Below are positions 35,601-45,400 of a DNA stretch of 64,000 nucleotides, one piece after another. Position 1 is the stretch's first letter; the number at the start of each line of letters is the position of its first letter. The notes beneath the pieces are model-generated. The model was given only the letters and a program-made list of their open reading frames with translations, ran no database searches and was not told where the DNA came from. The stretch is from Bactericera cockerelli. Taxonomy: Eukaryota; Arthropoda; Insecta; Hemiptera; Triozidae. The stretch is from assembly GCA_024516035.1 (NCBI GenBank), contig CM044959.1, positions 15,029,298 through 15,093,297 on the forward strand, in the 5' to 3' direction. A program made the position numbers and the translations under genes.

Positions 35601-38600
35601 CCAGACTCAGAACCTCATTAAGAAAAATAAATTATTGATTAGAAACTTAGTTATGCCGTGATGGTGAAAATACTACTGCTAGCTATGGTGATAATGATTA
35701 TGAAACAAAACTGAGCCAAGTACCTACTTCGTGTTAAAAAAAAAACTTTGATGTGCTGTGGTATTTCAAAAATGGTCTATCCTTAAGATCTTGTTCGAAA
35801 AATGCTATTGATGTTGTTGAAAAAAAAGAGGTGTTGATAGAAATATATAGTAAAAAAATTATAACTTTTCTTCTTATATCCTTGTGTGCTCTATGTTGCC
35901 AGATCTCTCACAGAGGCTATGTCAGTGGAAAAAATCGCCGCCATCAAAGCCAAGCGTCTGGCCAAGAAGAGAACTACTATCAAAAGAGTGGCGACAGACA
36001 CAGATGGAACAGACATTGGAGATAAGGATGCAGAGAAGGATAACTTGAAGGATATGTTGGCATTTGATGTGGATGTGACAAAGAATATTATTTCCAGGGA
36101 GAGACAGTGGAGGACGCGAACCTCCATATTCCACACTTCCGGGAAGGTAAAAATAAATAAAACTGGTTTTCTTAAAATTTTTGATATTAATAATAATATT
36201 ATCGCCTTATTTATACTGCCCAATTAGGACTATTAACACTTGGACGACCGGGTGTACCACGGGTGGTACACGCGTGTCTGTACGGAATGGACCGGGTGTA
36301 CTACTGGTGGTACACGCATGCACTACGCCTGTGAATAGCCTAAACATCGCCGGTCCCACGGGAGAACTGACTAAAAACATGCCGGTCGTCTATGTGTTAA
36401 AGTCCCATTATTCCAGCAGTAAGCCCAAGACATATTATTAGGTGGTAAAAATCCCAAATGGGAGGATAACTTGTCATGTCCTGGCTGGGTTTCAAATTCA
36501 AACCCACAAAGTCTGGAATCTTTGGATTCACAGAGTACCACTGAGCTACCGGGACAGACATTATAATTATCATTAGTAATAGTAAACTCTTAATTAAAAT
36601 TTATTTATATAAATTACAAAGAGCGGGATAATTGCCCAATGCAATCTCTATGATCCAAACCATGAGTGATATTATTCTGACAGCACTCTATACTGCTGGT
36701 TGTTAATTAAGTAGATATTTTTTTTTTTTTTTTTTTTTTACATGAACGGGGGTTCCATTATACATTTTTACTTAACATCGAATCCCAAGTCCTTCTGAAA
36801 CGTGACCCCTAGATCACACACTACGTCACGTCGGGCCAGTACCTGTTTATTGATGCTGTATGATCCCAGGATAGGTGTTTTATTTCTGTGATATGTCATT
36901 ACAAAGCATTTTTTTATGTTCAACTCCATCTTATTTGTGGAACACCAGTGATAGAGACGCGACAACAACTCCTGGATCCTATTCACATCCCCCTGTCCCC
37001 CGACACTCGATGCAACCTTCAGATCATCTGCGAACATCCAGAAATTCATGTCTGACAGTACTTCCGCTTTGTCGTTAATGAATAGGGAGAAAAATAGACA
37101 GAAGTATGTCCGCCTTGTATGCAGCCTGAATTGGCGTAAAAGGGGTCAGAAAGGCTATTCCCTACTTTGACCATCTGTGTCCTCTCCGACAAGAAGCTCC
37201 GGATCCATTGCAGCAAATATCCCGAAATTCCCAAGGCGGATAGTTTCGATATGAGAATATTATGATTTATTTTGTCGTACGCCTTGGAAAAATCGGTGTA
37301 TATGCAATCCACCTGACTGCCTTTTTCCAAAGCTCCGCTGACATAATGATTAAATGATATTAGGTTTGTTAGAGTGGATCGCTGCTTCATGAATCCAAAT
37401 TGATTGTCGATAATGAGTGGACACAGACTACCTTTTATTTTATCATATGTAAGTTTCTCGATTAATTTAGGTATTATGGAAATAATGGATACTGGGCGGT
37501 AATTAATAATATCACTTCTGGTGCCTGATTTGAAAATTGGAGTGATGAGAGCTGCTTTCCATTTATCAGGAAAAGTACCTGTTTGCAGTGATTGGTTGAA
37601 CAAAAGTGTCAAAGGACAGGCGAGCTGTGAAGCACATTTCTTAAGAAATAATGGTGAGATATTGTCCACCCCTCGCGCCGCTCCCTCCTTTACCTTAGAT
37701 AAGGCTTCTTTAATCTCGGATTCACTAAAGTTCACATGATCGTGATTAATGTTGGTGTATTTATTGTATGAGAATTCTGGTGGAACGATAATTTTTTTCT
37801 TTTTTTTTTAAGTGGGGTTTAACGTCGCTTTCAACTGCCATGGTCATATCACGACGGGGATTTTACCCTCCATTCGCAGGAAACTCACAAACCTGCTACT
37901 CACATTGACCTCACCCAGCCTGAGTGGGGCCGGGAAAAGCCAGCGTCACGAGAATTAGAATTTGAATGGTCACCCATCCAAGTCTTAACCTCGCTGGATG
38001 TCGCTCAACTTCGGTGTTCTGAAGGGAACCGGTGTATTCAACATGCCATCGACGCTGGCGAAATTATAATCACCTAAAAGAATTAAATGTGAATTTTTTC
38101 TCTCATTAATTATAACGGAATCAAAGAAATTCACTAGGTGTTCATAGGTTTCAGGGTTACTTTGTGGAGGTATATAAGATACGTTGAACAAGATTGGTTT
38201 TCCACAAAGCCATATTTTAACAAACAATGATTCGTACCTATTAGTATTTTCTGTTTTTATAAGGCACGATTTTACATGGTTCCTCACCGCAGATATTTAA
38301 GGGTTGGGTGGAAGAGATTGCTGTAGGCAATAACGCCGCCCTTTAGTTAGGACATATGTTTTTATATATTTTTCTATTCTTTTTAATTTTATTGTATATA
38401 TTGTTTCCATTGTTAAAATAATTATTTGTATTGTACCTAATGTCCATACAAATCTAATAAAGTGTTGAATAATAATAATATTTTGGGTTTGTCAGTTTTG
38501 CTACACACGAGTGGACTGTGGGTTAACTGACCGACCCATGCAATTGTAAGATAATATTACAAATGACAGTATAACAAAATCCAAGAACTTGTATTATAGG

Positions 38601-41600
38601 TACTAATACTAATGACAATAACATTTTCCCAGATCTTCTCCAAGAACATCTTCGCGATTCTTCAGTCAATCAAGGCGAGGGAGGAAGGGCGACATAGGCC
38701 TGCCCCCGCCACCCCCCTCGTACCCTCCACCCCTGTCAACAAGAGCGTCATGCCGCAGCCCATTGTGTACAATCGGTACGATCAGGAGCGGTTCATCAAG
38801 TCTCGCGAGGAGACCGAGGGATTCAAGATCGATACCATGGGTGAGCTATTTTTTTTTTTTTTTTTTTTTTTTTTTTCAAAGTATTATTGAGTATATATTT
38901 ATTTACAAAAATATTCACAAACAATATAAATATAAAATTATATAAAAAACATAGTTAAATATAAATACATGTAGGTAAATATAATCTAGTAGTGGTATAT
39001 TAAAATATTTATTGTTTGGAATTATATATTAGTATTGGATGTCCCATTGTGTCAAGAGACATGTGTTGGGGATCCTCTGTTTTACCCCGATTGCAACACT
39101 TTTCATACTTATGAGAACAAAGTTTAGAGATGGAAAAATGAACAATATTCAGCACTTGTGTGTGACAGACTCACAAATTTTCAAGATCGATACCATGGGT
39201 GGGTTATTTTTTACTCCCCGATTGCAACACTTTTCATATTTATGAGAACAAAGTTTGGAGATGGAAAAAATGAACAATTTTCAGCACTTGTGTGTGTGAC
39301 AGACTCACAAATTTTCCCAGTATCATCATTCAATTCCTCCTACTTTAAAGTAGTCTAAAGGCCTTGTGGGGTAGTCTGTCCCGGTAGCTCAGTGGTAAAG
39401 GCGGCACTCTGTGAATCCAGAGATTCCAGAGGTTGTGGGTTCAAAACCCAGCCGGGACATGACAAGTTATCCTCCCATTTGGGATTTTTACCTCATAATA
39501 ATATGTCTTGGGCTTACTGCTGGATTAATGGGACTTTAATAGTCTAAATCGGGCAGTATAAATAAGGCGATATTATTATTATTATTATTTCTCAATCAGA
39601 TGATTCCTTCAAATCTTCTTAAGATTGGGAGTTCATTTTTGAACAGGTGTCTCTGAACGCTTTTGTACTGTATACAATTTTAAAACACGTGATCACACAG
39701 AAAATTTTGCGTAAGTCAACCAATTTCGCCTGGGATAATATATGGTAAGTATATTGTTTTGGTTGAACTCGTATTTATTCCAACCTTTCACCTCGCAGGT
39801 ACCTACCACGGAATGACCTTGAAGAGTGTGACGGAGGGTAACCAGCCCAGAAAGCCCGCCCTCACACCCTCGGCCCCTGCTCACCAAACCCCCTCTGCCA
39901 CCCCCAATATCAACACGACAGCCTCCCCTGGACCTGTGAGTATCTCTTATATAAAATGTTTTTATTTTTCCCAGCACAGTATATAAAAGTATATAAATTT
40001 TATATTTTTTTTTCTTTTTCCCAGCACAGTATACGAGTAGGTATGAAAGTATATAAATTTTATTATTATTTTTTTTTCCCCTAAAAATACATTTCCAGTG
40101 CACTCTCAGCCTTTAATTTTAGGGGATTTAACCACTAAGTCAAAGATTACCTGAAAGTATTAACATAATCTATGTGCTTCATTAATTTTGCTCAGCAAAG
40201 TTGATGTACAGGTAGGTAAGTAAGTATTTAAGGCGGCGGCAGTTGTGGGCTGTGTGCCCCAGGGAGATGAGTTGGTTGACTTGTTTTATAGATAGTAAAT
40301 AAAAAGTCAGTATATTAGTATGAAAAAAGGTAAGTAAAATGTACAGGTTGGTAAGTAGGTGTAAGTAAATAACAGCCTTTTCTGACATTTTTCTGCCATC
40401 CATTGTCAATTATTAACCTTACTAATAATATAACACTCTTTTGTAGAAGGTAACCAGGCAAGGATAATGCTCAAAGCATATTCTATCACCTAACCCTCAG
40501 AGTCTTATTGTTAGTTATGCGGTCACAAACTCAAATTAATTCAGAAAAATTCATGAACTGGGTGGGTTTCACAATGATGGCACCTTATAACGAATGGAAA
40601 TTTTATTTTGTCATTATTTCGTTTACAGAACTCCCGTCTACCTAGCGGCGCCCCCTCCCCCACCCATCAGAAGCGAATATCTCGCACCCCCATCATAATC
40701 ATCCCCGCCGCCAATACCTCCCTCATCACCATGTACAACGCCCGCGAGATACTACAAGATATGAAGTGAGCATACCTCGAGATACTATCGATGTTTAAAT
40801 CCATAAAAAAGAATAAGAAAGTGCAATTCTAACGTTGTTTCTATAAGTTATCATATTTGTGTTAATCACTTTCGTAATATCACGACTACTCAAACTAGCT
40901 TTACTAAATCTACGCTGAAACCGGGACTTGAACCACCGACCTCCAGGTTACAAGTCCGCCGCTTTATCGATCAAGCTGCTGAGGTCGGTTGTTTCTATAA
41001 CATCACTAAAATAGGACAGGTTCTTTTGGTCCCCAACATTTATGGTTGAATTTGAGTAGTCCATAATGAAGTGTTTGAAAAGTATTTCGCAACGTTTCGC
41101 CCTCTGCTCTTTCTTTCGAATCAATTGAGAATGAATCCCTCTAATACTCTTTCACTGCTTTACAAAACGTCACATTCAATATTGGAGACAAAATATCGCA
41201 GAAAAGTTTCGCTCAATGGGAAACCAGCTTAAGTATATTATTACATAATTTTTTTTTTTTTAATTTTTCAAGATTTGTGTTTTACAGGCTTTTTTTTATT
41301 TTTTAGCCATGAAACAGCAGCTACTGTAGACGCTTGTGGTCTGTCTTGTAGCTTGCCCATCCCGTAGTATGCCTGACCTCTGAAGGGCGAGAAGTGACAC
41401 AGTACTTCCCATGTAGGTTCTGGGTCATCACGAGCCCTTCCATCAACTTGAACAAAATTTTGATAAAAATATTTTGTCAGCTCTGGAGATCGAAACTTGG
41501 ACCTTCCGCATCGCAAGCGAGTATCTTATCTCTGAGCTAATCGTGTGCTAACTTTTGCTTCAATTTCAAACCTTCTTTTTTTTAATTATTTTCAAATGCA

Positions 41601-42451
41601 TCATTTATGACGCAATTACATGAAAATTTACAAAGGGGAAAAATAATATAAATATATCATCATCATCATCATAGGGTGGCGTCATCGTGAACGATGGTAG
41701 CCAGACAGTGGAGGAATGAATCAGCACTTCTACCACTGTCTATACAAGGAGGCTAATAATTGACAAGGGCCCCGGAACCAAGCCAAAGCTGGTCTACTCC
41801 CTGTTTATAGTCCCCCAGCCAGACTGCTGGTCTACTCCCTGTTTATAGTCTCCCAGCCAGACTGCTGGTCTACTCCCTGTTTATAGTCCCCCAGCCAGAC
41901 TGCTGGTCTATTCCCTGTGTATAGTCCCCCAGCCAGACTGCTGGTCTACTCCCTGTTTATAGTCCCCCAGCCAGACTGCTGGTCTACTCTCTGTTTATAG
42001 TCCCCCAGCCAGTCAAATCAAGGACCCCAGTCAAATATATCTATGTTCCAAAATTACCTGTTGATGAGAGCAAAATAAGCTCGAAACAGCTGTCCAGGTA
42101 TGTTCTGATATTCATGTACATCTAGTACAACTTCTCACTTTTCTGTTTATACTGATTTGTGTTTATACTGATTTAAAAAACCTCTCTGTCCCCCCGCCAG
42201 GTTCGTCTCTACCGAAGCCAAGCGCGCCGCCGGGTGCAAGCGAGAGAACGAGGTGCTGATCCAGCGAGCCAAGGGCGACGGCACCACGGTGCCCTATAGG
42301 GTGATAGACAACCCGCTCAAGCTGACGGGGCCCGACTGGGACCGCGTGGTGGCCGTGTTTGTGATGGGGCCCGCCTGGCAGTTCAAGGCCTGGCCCTGGG
42401 ACTCGAACCCCGTCGAGATTTTCTCTAAAAGTAAGTAAGGCGAGGAACAAT

Positions 42452-42486
<35 letters not shown>

Positions 42487-45400
42487 GTAAGTGTGCCCCG
42501 GAACCGCTTTCGCATTATTTCAGGGGTTTTTTTTTTTTTTTTTTTGAGTTTTAGAGAGAAAATAGAAAATTAGAGTTATTTAATACTACAGTTGAATCTG
42601 GATTTAAGAGGAACCTCGATGTATGAGAACAATTTCCAGGTGAACTTTCCCTCTCCATAAGGGAAAATAATAATAACATCGCCTTATTTATACTGTCCGA
42701 TTAAGACCATTAAAGTCCCATTATTCCAGCAGTAAGCCCAAGACACATTATTATGTGGTAAAAATCCCAAATGGGAGGATAACTTGTCATGTTCCCGGCT
42801 GGGTTTCGAACCCACGACCTCTAGAACCTCTGGATTCACAGAGTGTCGCCTTTACCACTGAGCTACTGGGACAGACATAAGAGGATATAAGAGGAACATC
42901 GATGTATGAGAACCATTTTACTGATCAACTTTCTCTCTCCATAAGGGAAAAGAACCTCTTTATAAGAGAAACCTGTCTCGCTAGAGGACTATAAAAACAG
43001 AAAGGACTAGCCTACCCTAACAAGCCAGGCTAGCTTGCAGTTTCCAAAGGGTTTAAATGAGGTTCAGTACGGGCCAACTTTTCCACTTAAGTTGTCTGAC
43101 TGTATTGGATTTTTTTTTAATGTTTTTTTTTTTCAATGCATTTTTTTATTTTATTTTACAGATTTCTGCTATATTTCTAATATATTTCTGCCATTTGCAA
43201 TCCAGAGGGCAAAGTACTCAGTATACTTGAGCAATTTCCTCTCTGGATTACAAGTGACATTTTTTGGAATAAATATGATCGAGCCTTTGGTTCTCCGGTA
43301 TTTTGTTTACAAATGTTACCAACAACTGTATTGGATTGTATTGTATTTCAGTCTGTGCATTCCATCTCAAGTACACATTGTTATTGTATTGTATTTCAGT
43401 CTGCGCATTCCATCTCAAGTACACATTGTTATTGTATTGTATTTCAGTCTGTGCATTCCATCTCAAGTACACATTGTTATTGTATTGTATTTCAGTCTGT
43501 GCATTCCATCTCAAGTACACATTGTTATTGTATTGTATTTCAGTCTGTGCATTCCATCTCAAGTACACATTGTTATTGTATTGTATTTCAGTCTGTGCAT
43601 TCCATCTCAAGTACACATTGTTATTGTATTGTATTTCAGTCTGTGCATTCCATCTCAAGTACACATTGTTATTGTATTGTATTTCAGTCTGTGCATTCCA
43701 TCTCAAGTACACATTGTTATTGTATTGTACGAGGTCCAACAATAAAGTTCCCGGACGACCGTCCCTATTGGCTTGGAGGTTAACTTACCGGGTTTCAATG
43801 GTGTTCTCCTTCAATATACTCTCCTTGGGAGTCCACACATGCTTGCATTCGAATTTTCCACTGGTTGAAGCAGTACTGCAGGTCGTCAAGTGTAACTGCC
43901 TTCAGTAGTTCTGCCGTTTTTGTTTTGACCACTTCAATCGACTCAAAATGGGTTCCTTTGAGCTGACTTTTGATTTAAGGGAATAGAAAAAAGTCGCAAG
44001 GAGCCAAGTCCGGTGAGTACAGTGCATGCTCAAGCACTGTGATTTTCTTGTCGGCCAGAAATCGTCGTATAGAGAGCGCGGTATGAGCTGGTGCATTGTC
44101 CTGATGCAGCACCCAGTCACCGGAACTCCAGAGCTCGGGTCTTTTCTCTTAATTTTTCATGTAAAATTTATCTCACTGTCTCTCTATTTATGTTTATCAT
44201 ATCTGCTATTATTTTTACACTAAGTCGCTTATCATTTTGGATGATTTTACCAATTTTTTCCACGTTCTCATCTGTTTTTGAAGTGGTAGGTCGGCCTGAT
44301 CGTTGATCATCTTCGACGTCCTCCCTACCCTCCTTAAATCTTTTAAACCAATCATAAAACGTTATCCTACCCATACACTCATCACCATACACTTCTTTTA
44401 ACATTTTAAAACAATCCGATTGACTTTTGTTTAGTTTTGTAAGAAATTTCAGGTTAACACGTTGTTCTAAAATTTTACTCAACATTTTAATTTGAAAAAT
44501 CCGGCAAAGTGCACTGACAAGGTGTTCGATTATGACCGATTATTTGAAAACTACCGATCAGAAAGAAATTAAAGTTAATGATATATGAACATGAGGAACT
44601 ATGGTTAATTCTTGCAAAAACTAGATGAGCTATGTTCATCAGAGCCGGAGCTATGGGGGTCGTCCGGGAACTTTATTGTTGGACCTCGTATTTCAGTCTG
44701 TGCATTCCATCTCAAGTACACATTGTTATTGTATTGTATTTCAGTCTGTGCATTCCACCTCAAGTACGACGAGATGAAGCTGGACGCCAATGTGGCCAAG
44801 TGGGCGGTGACAGTGCTGGAGCTGTCCCGGACCGGACGACACAGAGACAGGTCCGCCCTGATGGTGTTCTGGGAGAAGCTGGACCAGTAAGTATTATTAT
44901 TATTATTTCTGGGTACCACTTGGCGGCTTGTGCCAAGGATGCATTGCTTCATAACACCGAGTGCACACCGTGCACCTAAGGTGTTATGTTTCGTGGATGA
45001 CAGGTTCGTAAGTATAGTTGTTTCATAATACTTTCCGTATTATGTGGGCAGTACTCAGGACCACTGCTTTTTGTAGTGTCAGGAGGTTGTGCTTGCCAGG
45101 AACTTCTTTCAAATTATTGGTGGTAGCATTAGTGATAACCTATTATTATTATTATTATGAACCATGAACTTGTACTTTTATTAACAGTTTTTCTTAGTTT
45201 ATGTGAGGAGTTAATTCATACTTTCTCACATAAACTATGACGATCAGTATTAAAATGAAAAAAATATTGGGGGGAAAAAAAAAATAATAAAAATAATAAT
45301 TAAGAATTCAAAAACTTTCGGACTAGATAGCAGGATTGTAAGATGACACTTTTCGAAATCTTCCATTTCACTGATTTTCGGATGCCAATCATTTCAATGT

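Noticed and set aside
43248..43908. Long open frames on both strands through the 48-bp array
   Set aside because: The period is a multiple of three without stops, so several frames stay open automatically. Only the frame joined to exon 9 has biological meaning, and then only through splicing.
43330..44744. CRISPR array
   Set aside because: The 48-bp units are contiguous, without unique spacers, in an animal gene intron and match the neighbouring exon.
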